Assembly (NCBI GenBank): GCA_007694125.1
Contig: RECH01000188.1
Coordinates: forward strand, 1 to 44,037
Source: Leptolyngbya sp. DLM2.Bin15
Lineage (GTDB): Bacteria; Cyanobacteriota; Cyanobacteriia; RECH01
Direction: 5' to 3'
DNA: 44,037 nucleotides
Shown: positions 1 to 8,381 of the stretch, piece after piece
How the letters are laid out: every line of letters begins with the position of its first letter
Position numbering within the stretch: the first letter of the stretch is position 1
The notes under the pieces: generated by a model
Databases searched by the model: none
The model's input: only the letters and a program-made list of their open reading frames with translations
What the model was told of the DNA's origin: nothing
Made by a program: the position numbers and the translations under genes

Positions 1-284
1 ACAGTGTCAATAGATTGGTTGAAAAAGCTCATTCTTTCGTTCAGGATTCGGCAGACTGGGCAAGCTACTGGTCAAAATGAGAATTGCTGCCGAAGGGTGG
101 GTCAACTTGCAAAACTGGGATGCTCCCCTGTGCCCCCCAGCCATCATCAAGAGTTGCCTCCTTTCTACAGCGTATTGAGGCTCCTGAACCTGTTCAATTG
201 TTGCCGACAAAAGCATTGTCTATCACCTCAAATAGCATTGTTTAGAAGGATTTAATGCCTGATCATTAGATCCTAGATTTTCCG

Positions 285-315
285 CATCACAAGCTTAAAA
301 ACTAGCCTTGTGATG
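285..315. terminator. Hairpin, possible terminator or attenuator
   Basis: CATCACAAG and CTTGTGATG form a perfect 9-bp stem around a 13-base loop. No T-run follows on either strand, so intrinsic termination is uncertain. It may end a gene lying left of the window or sit in the long leader of fmdA. Confidence 0.35.
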
Positions 316-497
316 ATGTTAGTGGCATCCATGAGCAGCCACAAAAAAAGACACTCAATACCCAAAAACCTTGCATGTCCAACACTTGAGCAGAATCTTG
401 AGTTAGGAATAAAGGTCAACTATTGATGTTCAAACTCTGCTCTTCATCAGTTATTTACTCCTTGTAAAATACTTAACTTTAAGTCTTTCAACCTGCC

Positions 498-523
498 AAT
501 ACATGTGATACTGTTCATGTATT
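498..523. promoter_or_regulatory. Candidate operator palindrome upstream of fmdA
   Basis: AATACATG and CATGTATT are perfect 8-bp inverted arms separated by 10 bases, ending about 53 bases before the fmdA start codon. The dyad and its position suit a dimeric regulator. It does not match the NtcA consensus GTA-N8-TAC, although amide use is often nitrogen controlled. The regulator is unknown. Confidence 0.4.
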
Positions 524-576
524 CAGATATGAGACATTGAGTCCATTCACCATAGTCATGAATTAAGGAGTTTCCT

Positions 577-1782
577 ATGCCTGAAGTTCTATTTAAAGTC
601 GATCTGACCAAGCCGATGGATCAGCAAGAGATGCCCGGTCACAACCGCTGGCACCCTGATATTCCAGCCGTAGCATCGGTCAATCCTGGGGATGTATTCC
701 GGATTGAGTGTAAGGACTGGACGGATGGTCAGATTAAGAACGATGACAACCCAGATGACATCCGTGATGTTGATCTAACAGTTGTTCACGTCCTCAGCGG
801 CCCTATCTGGGTGAACGGTGCAGAGCCAGGAGATATCTTAGTCGTTGATTTGCTCGACATTGGTGCCCTCCAAGGCGATGAATGGGGTTTTACCGGTATC
901 TTTGCTAAAAATAATGGCGGTGGATTCTTAACCGATCACTACCCCAATGCCGCCAAAGCCATTTGGGATCTGCAAGGTATCTATACCTCCTCTCGCCACA
1001 TTCCGGGCGTGCGGTTTGCTGGCATCACCCACCCTGGACTGATTGGCTGTGCGCCCTCCCACGAACTACTTGCTAAGTGGAATAAGCGGGAGTCTGAACT
1101 GGTTGCTACTGCTCCAGATCTCCGTACCTACGGTGCTGGACTATCGGGCGATCAACCCGTACTGGCTGCCTTACCTAACCCCACCAATGCTATCCTCGGC
1201 TCACTCCCCAAGGGTGACTACGATCGCGTGGCAGCAGAAGCCGCCCGCACCGTTCCACCCCGCGAACATGGCGGCAACTGCGACATTAAGAACCTCTCTC
1301 GGGGCACAAAGATTTACTTCCCCGTCTACGTCGAGGGAGCTAAGCTGTCCATGGGTGATATTCACTTCTCCCAAGGGGATGGTGAAATTTCCTTCTGTGG
1401 TGCGATCGAGATGTCGGGCTATATTGACCTACATGTCGATATCATCAAAGGCGGCATGGAAAAGTATGGCATGGTCAACCCCATCTTCAAGCCCGGCCCT
1501 GTTGAGCCACGTTACTCAGAATATCTGGTCTTTGAAGGCATTTCTGTGGATGAGTTTACCGGCAAGCAGTATTACATGGATGTGCATATTGCCTACCGTC
1601 AAGCTTGCTTAAATGCGATCGAATACTTGAAAAAGTTTGGGCTGACAGGAGAACAAGCTTATCTGTTGCTAAGCTGTGCGCCGGTTGAGGGTCGCATCAG
1701 CGGCATTGTAGATATTCCCAATGCCTGCTGTACCTTAGCAATTCCGACGGAAATCTTTGACCAAGATATCCTTCCTTGTTAA
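577..1782 (+). CDS. fmdA: Formamidase (acetamidase/formamidase family)
   Basis: This 401-residue protein belongs to the FmdA/AmdA family, cytoplasmic enzymes that hydrolyse formamide or short aliphatic amides to ammonia and the acid. Family blocks are visible: HPGLIGCAPS in the N-terminal half, HGGNCDIKNLSRGTKIYFPV near residues 230-247, then GDIHFSQGDGEISFCGAIEM. The C-terminus has the usual cysteine-containing SCAPVEGRISGIVDIPN segment. The length is normal for the family. The ATG is preceded by a clear AAGGAG Shine-Dalgarno. An FmdB-type zinc ribbon follows after 24 bases, so the two form an operon ended by a strong terminator. The likely role is scavenging nitrogen from amides. Formamide as substrate is a family inference; acetamide is possible. 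Confidence 0.9.
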   Translation: MPEVLFKVDLTKPMDQQEMPGHNRWHPDIPAVASVNPGDVFRIECKDWTDGQIKNDDNPDDIRDVDLTVVHVLSGPIWVNGAEPGDILVVDLLDIGALQGDEWGFTGIFAKNNGGGFLTDHYPNAAKAIWDLQGIYTSSRHIPGVRFAGITHPGLIGCAPSHELLAKWNKRESELVATAPDLRTYGAGLSGDQPVLAALPNPTNAILGSLPKGDYDRVAAEAARTVPPREHGGNCDIKNLSRGTKIYFPVYVEGAKLSMGDIHFSQGDGEISFCGAIEMSGYIDLHVDIIKGGMEKYGMVNPIFKPGPVEPRYSEYLVFEGISVDEFTGKQYYMDVHIAYRQACLNAIEYLKKFGLTGEQAYLLLSCAPVEGRISGIVDIPNACCTLAIPTEIFDQDILPC

Positions 1783-1806
1783 TGTATCTGGTTGATAGAG
1801 GTAGAC

Positions 1807-2076
1807 ATGCCACTTTACGAATTCCGATGTGCAGACTGTGGGCCGTTTGAGCAATGGCGTGCGATGGCTGAGGCCAAAAATCCCATGCATTGCCCTGAGT
1901 GCCATGAAGTTGCCAAGCGCATTTTCTCTGCCCCCAGCGTCATGCTGAACTCATCGTTTCGCCTCCGGGAAAAACCGAGCGCTGAACCGAAGTTAGTCAA
2001 GCGCGAGGAGCGTGAACCTGCGGCGAACAAATACACCAACCATACGGCAGGTCGCCCTTGGATGTTGAATCACTAG
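1807..2076 (+). CDS. fmdB: FmdB-type zinc ribbon protein
   Basis: This 89-residue protein opens with MPLYEFRCADCG, the signature of the FmdB/CxxC_CxxC_SSSS regulatory family. Cysteines 8, 11, 29 and 32 form one zinc ribbon; the rest is a polar, probably flexible tail. FmdB proteins are often encoded next to formamidase and are thought to be regulatory, but their mechanism is poorly established. I chose the ATG over an in-frame TTG fifteen bases upstream because GAGG lies at the right distance before it and the family starts at MPLYE. It is co-transcribed with fmdA. Confidence 0.82.
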   Translation: MPLYEFRCADCGPFEQWRAMAEAKNPMHCPECHEVAKRIFSAPSVMLNSSFRLREKPSAEPKLVKREEREPAANKYTNHTAGRPWMLNH

Positions 2077-2120
2077 CGATTCACCAGACTTAAGCAGCTT
2101 TGAATCAATATCTCTAGTCG

Positions 2121-2157
2121 GTTGGGACGTAGATATCTACGCTCCCAACTTTTTTTT
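2121..2157 (+). terminator. Rho-independent terminator of fmdA-fmdB
   Basis: GTTGGGA and TCCCAAC pair as outer arms, and the inner CGTAGATATCTACG is itself self-complementary, giving a long nearly perfect stem followed directly by eight T residues. It lies 45 bases past the fmdB stop. Confidence 0.9.
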
Positions 2158-2233
2158 CATGGGGTCAACGCAAGTCTTCAACGGAGGGGGTGCAGTAAGA
2201 AGCAAAAAACCAGGATGGAGCAACGCTGAGGGT

Positions 2234-2281
2234 CTATGACCTAATCAACCTATGACCTAATCAAGCTATGACCTAATCAAC
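2234..2281. repeat. Three tandem copies of a 16-bp unit
   Basis: The unit CTATGACCTAATCAAC occurs three times head to tail with one substitution (final C to G in the second copy). It sits between the fmdAB terminator and the end of the minus-strand gene. It is a local tandem duplication, too regular in spacing and too short to be CRISPR. Confidence 0.9.
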
Positions 2282-2308
2282 CTAAGCGATCGCTCCCCGA
2301 TCAACACC

Positions 2309-3313
2309 TTAAAACTGCTGTCCCACATAGATCGAGCGCACATCTCCATTACGACGCACGATCGCTTCCTGGTTGGTGATGGAGACCAGCGTCCAGCCGC
2401 TGCTGCCAATACTTTCGCCCACATAGACCCGCTGGGTGTTGCCAGCAATATCAAACAACGCCGCTGAGCGATCGCCCAGTTCCAACACCCCGACCAGCGT
2501 ATGCACCACTCTCGCTGCCGTGGGTGAGGCCTCCTCCGAGGATAGGCGAGGCGCTGCGTCGGAGGATGGGGCTGCTGGTGTAGCGGTAGCGGTGGGGGCG
2601 GTGGTGGGAGCGGTTGTGGGAGCTGGCGCTGCCGCTGTTTGCGGGGGTTGATACACGGGAATATAGACCCGCTCTAGAACACCGGCCTGTTGCCCGGCCC
2701 CAGATGGACTACCGGCAACTGGAACACTCGGCAGTTGGTCATCGGGGGCGATCGCCACGGTTGATGAATCGGATGCACTGCCCGACCGACGGTTGATGGC
2801 ATTGAGAGACCGCTGCATATAGGTTGCAAATTCTTGGTGCTCTGGGGTAGCGGTGCTCAGAGGGGCCGTTGTGGGAGAGGTGGGAGCGATCGCCCGTGAT
2901 TGTACATAGTAGGCAACGCCAACCACCGTCAACACCACAATTGAGATACCCGTAGTCGCCATCATCAGCGCATCTAACCAGGTACGCTGGGCAGGCTCGG
3001 GGGGCACGGCGTCATCCACCAGCGGCTCGGTTAGCTCATAGGGCTCCGGTTCTGGAGGAGCCAGATCTAGATCGCTGTCCTCCACCTGGGGCGGCATCAC
3101 AGCCAGCTCTTGCGTGACCGGCGTTGGGGGTGGGGGAGCAGCGATCGCCGTCTCGGGTTCAGTACCCAACAGACCTTCCACATCCTCAAACAACTCATCC
3201 ATCAGGCGATCGGCATAGCGATCAACTGAAAAAAGAGACTGGGTGGCTGCAGGTGCCTCTGCATCAGGGGCAGGAGCTAGGGCTGGTGGATAGCTGGAGG
3301 TCTCGTTCGACAT
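2309..3313 (-). CDS. GspC/PilP-like single-pass membrane protein, conserved in cyanobacteria
   Basis: The 334-residue product has an acidic, proline-rich N-terminal third that is probably cytoplasmic, one membrane segment at about residues 117-137, a long Pro/Thr/Ala-rich linker with PTTAPTTAPT-type repeats, and a compact C-terminal domain of about 65 residues (from VVHTLVGVLELGDRSAALF to the end). That domain resembles the homology region of GspC/PilP proteins, which sits in the periplasm and links inner and outer parts of type II secretion or type IV pilus machines. I start at MSNETS because the 37 extra upstream codons have no SD and look non-coding. No pilus genes are nearby, so the role in pili or secretion is inference. 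Confidence 0.6.
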   Translation of the reverse strand: MSNETSSYPPALAPAPDAEAPAATQSLFSVDRYADRLMDELFEDVEGLLGTEPETAIAAPPPPTPVTQELAVMPPQVEDSDLDLAPPEPEPYELTEPLVDDAVPPEPAQRTWLDALMMATTGISIVVLTVVGVAYYVQSRAIAPTSPTTAPLSTATPEHQEFATYMQRSLNAINRRSGSASDSSTVAIAPDDQLPSVPVAGSPSGAGQQAGVLERVYIPVYQPPQTAAAPAPTTAPTTAPTATATPAAPSSDAAPRLSSEEASPTAARVVHTLVGVLELGDRSAALFDIAGNTQRVYVGESIGSSGWTLVSITNQEAIVRRNGDVRSIYVGQQF

Positions 3314-3634
3314 GCTGAGTAAACCCGAGTTAACAAAATAGAGTTCGAGCGATCGCTGAGAGAGTAGGGGATCCCTAGATCCACCGCAATCAAGCAGTGC
3401 CAGGCTACCCCATCCATGCCTCAAAACTTAACAGGATCATAGCCTGCTCGCCCAGGTTTTGATGCAATTTGACACGATAGGTAGCCTTGGATCCAACCTC
3501 GGCTCGATACCCCATAGTTGTAACCCAGAGTGCTCATTTACGCTAGCGATCGCCTCCCTGGGGAGTTGTATCAAATCTCAGCAAGTGGGATAAAGTTTGC
3601 CATGATTAAAACTGTTGGCACATAGCAGATCCTT
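3314..3634. other. Divergent spacer between the GspC-like gene and glk
   Basis: This spacer of about 320 bases holds the promoters of two divergent genes. It contains two HIP1-type GCGATCGC sites. I could not place a convincing -35/-10 pair or an NtcA box. Confidence 0.4.
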
Positions 3635-4660
3635 ATGACTATTCTCTTAGCAGGCGATATCGGCGGCACAAAAACCATTTTGCGATTGGTGAACGCAGAG
3701 GGCGATCGCCTGACCACCTTGGGGGAGCAGACCTATGCCAGCGGCGAATTTGCCGATTTGGTGCCCATGGTGCATCAGTTTTTGCGCGATACCCAAACGA
3801 CGGAAACGCCGCCCGTCAAGGCCTGTTTTGCCATCGCTGGCCCGGTGGTGAACAACACCTCCGCCCTCACCAATCTTTCCTGGTCTCTGGAGAGCGATCG
3901 CCTAGAAGACGAACTCGATCTCCAGCATGTGCAGTTGATCAACGACTTTGCCGCCGTCGGCTATGGCGTGTTGGGATTAACCGCCGAGGACCTCCATACC
4001 CTGCAGCCAGGGAAGCCCGATCCATCTGCACCGATCGCGGTGATTGGGGCCGGCACCGGTCTAGGACAAGGGTTTTTGGTCGCCACTGGCGATGATCACC
4101 GCGTCTTCCCCTCGGAGGGTGGCCATGCCGACTTTGCGCCGCGCTCGGAGCTAGAGTTTCAGCTTTTGAAGTACCTGCTGGAAAAAAACCAAATTACCCG
4201 CATTTCTGTAGAGCGGGTGGTTTCAGGCCAGGGCATTGTCGCCATCTACCAATTTCTGCGCGATCGCCAAGTAGCCCAAGAGTCTGCCAAGATGGCCGAG
4301 GTCATGCACACCTGGGAGCAGGAAATCGGCAAAGCTGAGAAGTCCGTGGATCCCGCCGCCGCCATCTCTCAAGCCGCGGCCCAAAATGACCATCTCTGCG
4401 AGCAAACCATGCAGCTTTTTATTGGAGCCTACGGGGCAGAGGCTGGTAACCTGGCCCTGAAGCTCTTGCCCTATGGCGGTTTGTACATTGCCGGGGGCAT
4501 TGCTGCTAAGAATTTAGAGCTGATGAGCAACGGCTGTTTTATGCAGGCCTTTCACAGTAAAGGACGGGTGAGCCAACTTCTTGACCAAGTGCCTGTCCAC
4601 ATCGTGCTCAACCCACAGGTAGGGTTGATTGGGGCAGCCCTGCGAGCATCTCGACTCTAG
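3635..4660 (+). CDS. glk: Glucokinase
   Basis: This 341-residue cytoplasmic kinase phosphorylates glucose to glucose 6-phosphate using ATP. It is of the bacterial Glk family (Pfam PF02685) rather than a small ROK kinase. The phosphate-binding DIGGTKT lies at residues 8-14, a second motif GAGTGLGQG lies near residue 138, and a GGxHADFAPR-like segment follows in the sugar site. The GGLYIAGGIAAKN block near the C-terminus belongs to the adenosine site. Its stop codon overlaps the stop of the convergent MFS gene by 4 bases, leaving no terminator between them. Confidence 0.92.
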   Translation: MTILLAGDIGGTKTILRLVNAEGDRLTTLGEQTYASGEFADLVPMVHQFLRDTQTTETPPVKACFAIAGPVVNNTSALTNLSWSLESDRLEDELDLQHVQLINDFAAVGYGVLGLTAEDLHTLQPGKPDPSAPIAVIGAGTGLGQGFLVATGDDHRVFPSEGGHADFAPRSELEFQLLKYLLEKNQITRISVERVVSGQGIVAIYQFLRDRQVAQESAKMAEVMHTWEQEIGKAEKSVDPAAAISQAAAQNDHLCEQTMQLFIGAYGAEAGNLALKLLPYGGLYIAGGIAAKNLELMSNGCFMQAFHSKGRVSQLLDQVPVHIVLNPQVGLIGAALRASRL

Positions 4661-5850
4661 CGTGTGAGCGATCGCTTCATGCCACCCACAAGGGCGATCG
4701 CTAGCGACAAACCAGCCCCCAACCAAAACACCTGAATGCCGCCATATTTCCAAACTGGCCCTAGGAGCAAGGGGGAGATAAACTGCCCCAGATTAGCCAT
4801 GCCGGTGCCAATGGCCAACACACTGGTGCGCAGGTCATTGGTGGTGAGGATGGCCAGGGAATCGTAGAGATTGGGCATGACGAGACCATAACCCAGGCCA
4901 AATCCCACCGCCGTCAGCAAAATCACCGGCACTTGGGTCAAAAACGGGATGGTCAGCAGCATCAATGCCATCAGCAAAAATCCCGTGGCGATCGCCCTGG
5001 CCCGGCCGATCCATTTCGCCAAACGGCTAGCGCCCACCGCCGAGATAATCGCCGCACCAATGGCCCGAGCTGCCAAAATCGCCCCATTCACCGTTGGGTC
5101 GGCATCAATGGCCTGCTTATAAAACAGCGGCGCGTAGACAATCACAATATAAAAAACCGCCGAGGCCAGCAGCAGCGTTGCCAGCAGCATGACAATACTC
5201 GGCCGCCGCAGCATGTGGAACAGTTCTTGGCGCTGCTCACCTTGGGGAAGGGCAATGCCACCCCCCGGAGCCGTCTCCCGTTCAGGAATAATCAACACCA
5301 CAGCGATCGCTGTCGGAATACCTAATCCATAGAGCCAAAAGGCATACTGCCACTGAAAGGTTCCTAGCCAACCGCCCAATAGCGGGAAGAAAATGCTGGT
5401 GGTGGCTAGAGCGCTGGTGGCATAGCCCAACATCCGCGATCGCGCCTCTCCGTCGTAGAGAGTGCTGAGCAGACCAATACTGGCCGCCGCAATGCCGCCG
5501 CTAGCAACGCCCACCAACGCCCGCGCCGCCAACATGCCCCAAAAACCTGACGCCAGTGCCCCCGCCATGCCAAACACCGCATAGGCCACCAAGGATGGCA
5601 CCAGCACCTGCCGCTTACCGAGGCGATCCGATAAAATGCCAAACACCGGGCTAAACACCGCTGTTGTCAAGGTATGCATACTCACCAAGAGCCCAGCCCA
5701 TTGGGGATCAACCCGCAACGACTCCACCACCTCCGGAAACACCGGAGATACAACTCCCCCGGTCATGGCTGTCAGCGTTCCTGCCGCCAGCAAGACGGCT
5801 AAGAGAGGTAGGGGCTGACGAGGCAAGGGATTCCCTGACGAATTAGACAC
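4657..5850 (-). CDS. MFS transporter, probable drug or metabolite exporter
   Basis: The protein has 397 residues with about twelve hydrophobic segments. The MFS loop motif GILSDRLGKR lies at residues 71-80, after the second helix. The FPEVVESL segment and a motif-C-like region in helix 5 (GVASGGIAAASIG) fit the 12-TM drug/proton antiporter branch. Substrate is unknown. It starts with GTG. It faces glucokinase tail to tail and the two stops share CTAG, but convergent placement gives no reason to call it a glucose transporter. Confidence 0.8.
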   Translation of the reverse strand: MSNSSGNPLPRQPLPLLAVLLAAGTLTAMTGGVVSPVFPEVVESLRVDPQWAGLLVSMHTLTTAVFSPVFGILSDRLGKRQVLVPSLVAYAVFGMAGALASGFWGMLAARALVGVASGGIAAASIGLLSTLYDGEARSRMLGYATSALATTSIFFPLLGGWLGTFQWQYAFWLYGLGIPTAIAVVLIIPERETAPGGGIALPQGEQRQELFHMLRRPSIVMLLATLLLASAVFYIVIVYAPLFYKQAIDADPTVNGAILAARAIGAAIISAVGASRLAKWIGRARAIATGFLLMALMLLTIPFLTQVPVILLTAVGFGLGYGLVMPNLYDSLAILTTNDLRTSVLAIGTGMANLGQFISPLLLGPVWKYGGIQVFWLGAGLSLAIALVGGMKRSLTR

Positions 5851-5962
5851 GAGGCTTCAACAATCCAGTACACATCAGCACTATCTTTGCACGACCCTGC
5901 GCCCCGCTGTCATCCGTTGGGCCACCAACAGCAACCGGTCTACCCCACCATGCCTTGAAGCG

Positions 5963-7114
5963 TTACGAAGGGCCCCGCGTGGGTTCCACCGTAGCCACCA
6001 CCTCGCCCGTTAGCTGAGTGTCATAGCCCCCCAACCGTTCGAGCTGGGAAATCACCCGACGGTGGCCCAGCGTGCCGAGCAGTTGCTGCACCGGCGGATC
6101 ATCCAGGTACGCCTGCAAGGTGACCAGATCGTAATGGGATTGGCGCAGGGGCACAAACTCCAAATTGAACATCTCCGCCACCGAGGCCGCACTCATGCCC
6201 ACATCCGCCTCTCCAGCCAGGATGGCATCCGCCACATCATGGTGAGAATGCACCACCTGATCGAACCCGGCAACCGACTGGGGAGCGATCGCTGCCGCTG
6301 ATAAAACCTGCTCTAGCAAGTGACGACTCCCCGACCCCGGCTCACGATTGATCAGGGTGACATCGGGGCGCGCCAAGTCAGCTACGGTCTGGATGGCCTT
6401 CGGATTACCAGGAGCCACCAGCATCCCCTCTTGCCAAATTCCTAAATTAATCAGCACCGCCGTCTGTTCTTGGAGCGCCTGCTGCACAAACGGCACATTG
6501 AAGGTTTTCGTCGTGGGACAGTAAAGATGCACCCCAGCAATATGCACCTCACCCCGCATCAAACGGTCTAGAGCCACCATGCTGTTGGCAAAGGTGAGAT
6601 GCACCCGTAAACCTGGGTGCCAGCGCTCTGCCGCCCTAGCCCACAGAGACATGGCCGGCGCACAGCCCGCCACCACCACGGTATTGAGCAAGTTCACCGG
6701 ATCATCCAGCAGGGTCACCGCCACTGTTTCTTGATTGCTGTGGCGCATGGCTTCTCCATCCGCAGGAATCAGATCCAGCCGAAAGGCATCGGCTCCCACC
6801 AGGGGATGGGCCACCCATTGGCCGCCAATCTTCGCCAAGCTCACCCGCAACGCTTCTCCCACCGCCATCGCCTGGGTGGGCATGGCCTCCACCTGGGCCG
6901 CCTCTTGATCCAGCCAGAACAAATCCTCCACGCGGCATCCTAAGGCCTTGGCTAACCGCAGAGCCACCGTAATGGACAGGGACGTTTGACCCGACTCAAC
7001 ACCGCCAATGGTTTGACGACTCACCCCCGCCATGGAGGCTAAGTCTTGCTGGCTCAGCCTTAAGCGCATCCGGGTCTGCTTTAAGCCATTGCGCACCCCA
7101 TCTTTCACAGCCAT
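5963..7114 (-). CDS. XRE-HTH regulator with molybdate-type binding domain
   Basis: The 383-residue protein joins an N-terminal XRE-type helix-turn-helix (about residues 8-62, LSQQDLASMAGVSRQTIGGV) to a C-terminal periplasmic-binding-protein-like domain of the COG1910/PF12727 kind. REPGSGSRHLLEQVL, GFDQVVHSHHDVADAI and GEADVGMSAASV are typical of that domain. There is no signal peptide, so it acts in the cytoplasm as a one-component sensor. It is divergent from modA, which suggests it senses molybdate or tungstate and controls that operon, filling the place of ModE. I start at MAVKDG; 17 upstream codons look like leader. The ligand is inferred from context and family. Confidence 0.8.
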   Translation of the reverse strand: MAVKDGVRNGLKQTRMRLRLSQQDLASMAGVSRQTIGGVESGQTSLSITVALRLAKALGCRVEDLFWLDQEAAQVEAMPTQAMAVGEALRVSLAKIGGQWVAHPLVGADAFRLDLIPADGEAMRHSNQETVAVTLLDDPVNLLNTVVVAGCAPAMSLWARAAERWHPGLRVHLTFANSMVALDRLMRGEVHIAGVHLYCPTTKTFNVPFVQQALQEQTAVLINLGIWQEGMLVAPGNPKAIQTVADLARPDVTLINREPGSGSRHLLEQVLSAAAIAPQSVAGFDQVVHSHHDVADAILAGEADVGMSAASVAEMFNLEFVPLRQSHYDLVTLQAYLDDPPVQQLLGTLGHRRVISQLERLGGYDTQLTGEVVATVEPTRGPS

Positions 7115-7516
7115 AACCCACGACTTAGATCCGCAGCCACCCGATCGTTCACGGTCATACCCCAATCCCTGATCCCCACGGCCACCCCATTATAAACGTC
7201 GCTGTCTTGACAACAGCTTGCCCCTCCTGGGTTACGACATGCTCCCTCTCCCTCTCCCATACCCCATAACAGCGCAGGCAGACGATGGAGGCTCCTCCCA
7301 GGCGATCGCTCCTTGACCCACCCAACCCTCTTCCCCTTGCATTTGTGTTGAACAGCACGGTTTTCTGAGAGGACGCCAGTATGATTGACATGAGGTAAAC
7401 ATACCGTCTTCCAGGCTTGGAGAACACCATGAAGTACAGCCCCCATCATGCCCTCACTGGAACCATCGTGGAAGTTGTGAACGCTATGTTGGCTGTGGAG
7501 TAGGGGAGCGATCGCC
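7115..7516. other. Divergent regulatory spacer of the molybdate locus
   Basis: About 400 bases separate the regulator from modA. It contains a TATAAT -10 on the minus strand with an overlapping inverted repeat, and TATGAT near 7380 followed by the short dyad GGTA-N4-TACC, both on the modA side. I did not find a classic ModE box. A long minus-strand open frame across this spacer and the 5' end of modA has no protein character. Confidence 0.45.
7189..7217 (-). promoter_or_regulatory. Candidate promoter and operator of the XRE-PBP regulator
   Basis: On the minus strand TATAAT (7189-7194) lies about 75 bases before the regulator start. GCTGT-N7-ACAGC (7201-7217) covers the -35 side of it. A dyad at that place could be an autoregulatory operator. 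No good -35 hexamer is seen, so the promoter call is tentative. Confidence 0.35.
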
Positions 7517-8335
7517 ATGCAGACCAACCGCCGTTCAAGCCTGTCGCTGCTGACCTTCGTTTTTGGACTGGTCACAATGGGCTGCGTTCAAGCTGAGAAT
7601 CCGTCCATCTCCGCATCAGGCACAGACACCACAGCTCCAGACACCGTTGAACTCACGATCTCGGTGGCGGCTAGCGCGCAGGATGTCATGCAGGACATCC
7701 AAACGGCTTATCAAACCGCAACTCCCAACGTGGCCATCACCTATAACGTTGGCCCGTCCGGTTCTCTAGCTCAGCAGATTAGCCAAGGCGCTCCCACCGA
7801 TATCTTCCTATCAGCATCTGATCCATGGATGGATGCCCTTGAAGACCAAGGTCTGATCCTCGACGGCTCTCGCCAAGACCTCCTCCTCAATACCTTGGTT
7901 TTAATCGTGCCCCGAAATCAGCCTGGCATCAGCGGCTTTGCCGATCTGACCACCGATCGGGTCAGCAAGCTAGCCATAGGTGAACCGGACAGCGTGCCCG
8001 CCGGTGGCTATGCCAAGGAAACGTTGATCAGCCTCAATATGTTTGATGCACTACAAACCAAGCTGGTCTTTGGCAAAGACGTGCGACAGTTGATGTCCTA
8101 CGTTGCCACCGGCAATGTCGATGCAGGATTAGTCTATGCCACCGATGCCAGACGGTCTGACCAGGTTGAGATTGTCAGTACAGCATCCGCAGACATGCAC
8201 TCGCCGATCCTGTATCCCGTCGGCGTGATAGCCACCAGCAACCATCAGGAAGCTGCTCAAGATTTTATCGATTTTCTCTCCAGCGACCCAGCCGTGGCCA
8301 TCTTTGAAGACTACGGATTCATCATGGCAGACTAG
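7517..8335 (+). CDS. modA: Molybdate ABC transporter substrate-binding protein
   Basis: This 272-residue protein has an N-terminal export signal ending in VTMGC, so Cys23 may be lipidated, although the lipobox is not ideal. The mature part is ModA-like: SVAASAQDVMQDIQ at the start of the fold, YNVGPSGSLAQQISQGAPTD for the oxyanion-binding serine region, and GNVDAGLVYATDA near residue 205. ModA captures molybdate or tungstate in the periplasm and delivers it to ModB. GGGGAG-type SD and a HIP1 site precede the ATG. TauE-like and modBC genes follow on the same strand, so an operon is likely. Confidence 0.9.
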   Translation: MQTNRRSSLSLLTFVFGLVTMGCVQAENPSISASGTDTTAPDTVELTISVAASAQDVMQDIQTAYQTATPNVAITYNVGPSGSLAQQISQGAPTDIFLSASDPWMDALEDQGLILDGSRQDLLLNTLVLIVPRNQPGISGFADLTTDRVSKLAIGEPDSVPAGGYAKETLISLNMFDALQTKLVFGKDVRQLMSYVATGNVDAGLVYATDARRSDQVEIVSTASADMHSPILYPVGVIATSNHQEAAQDFIDFLSSDPAVAIFEDYGFIMAD

Positions 8336-8381
8336 CGCCAGCATCCCAACTGCAGTTCCCTGGATCAGGACATCTTCACCT

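Larger units (their letters stand above)
1..576. other. Gene-free leader upstream of fmdA
   Basis: I see no convincing gene here. An 83-codon open frame near the left edge has low-complexity composition and no family resemblance. The stretch is AT-richer than the genes around it. It holds a perfect 9-bp inverted repeat near base 300 and an 8-bp inverted repeat near base 510, both listed separately. The second half presumably carries the formamidase promoter. Confidence 0.6.

Noticed and set aside
4-255. 83-codon plus-strand open frame at the left edge
   Set aside because: Low-complexity, Cys/Leu-rich product with no family likeness and an opposing frame of equal quality; the spacer is AT-rich.
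1043-1612. 189-codon frame inside fmdA in another phase
   Set aside because: It is fully contained in a strong formamidase gene and its product has no recognisable motif.
7105-7575. 156-codon minus-strand frame across the mod spacer and into modA
   Set aside because: It overlaps modA and the regulator start, lacks an SD and has unnatural composition.
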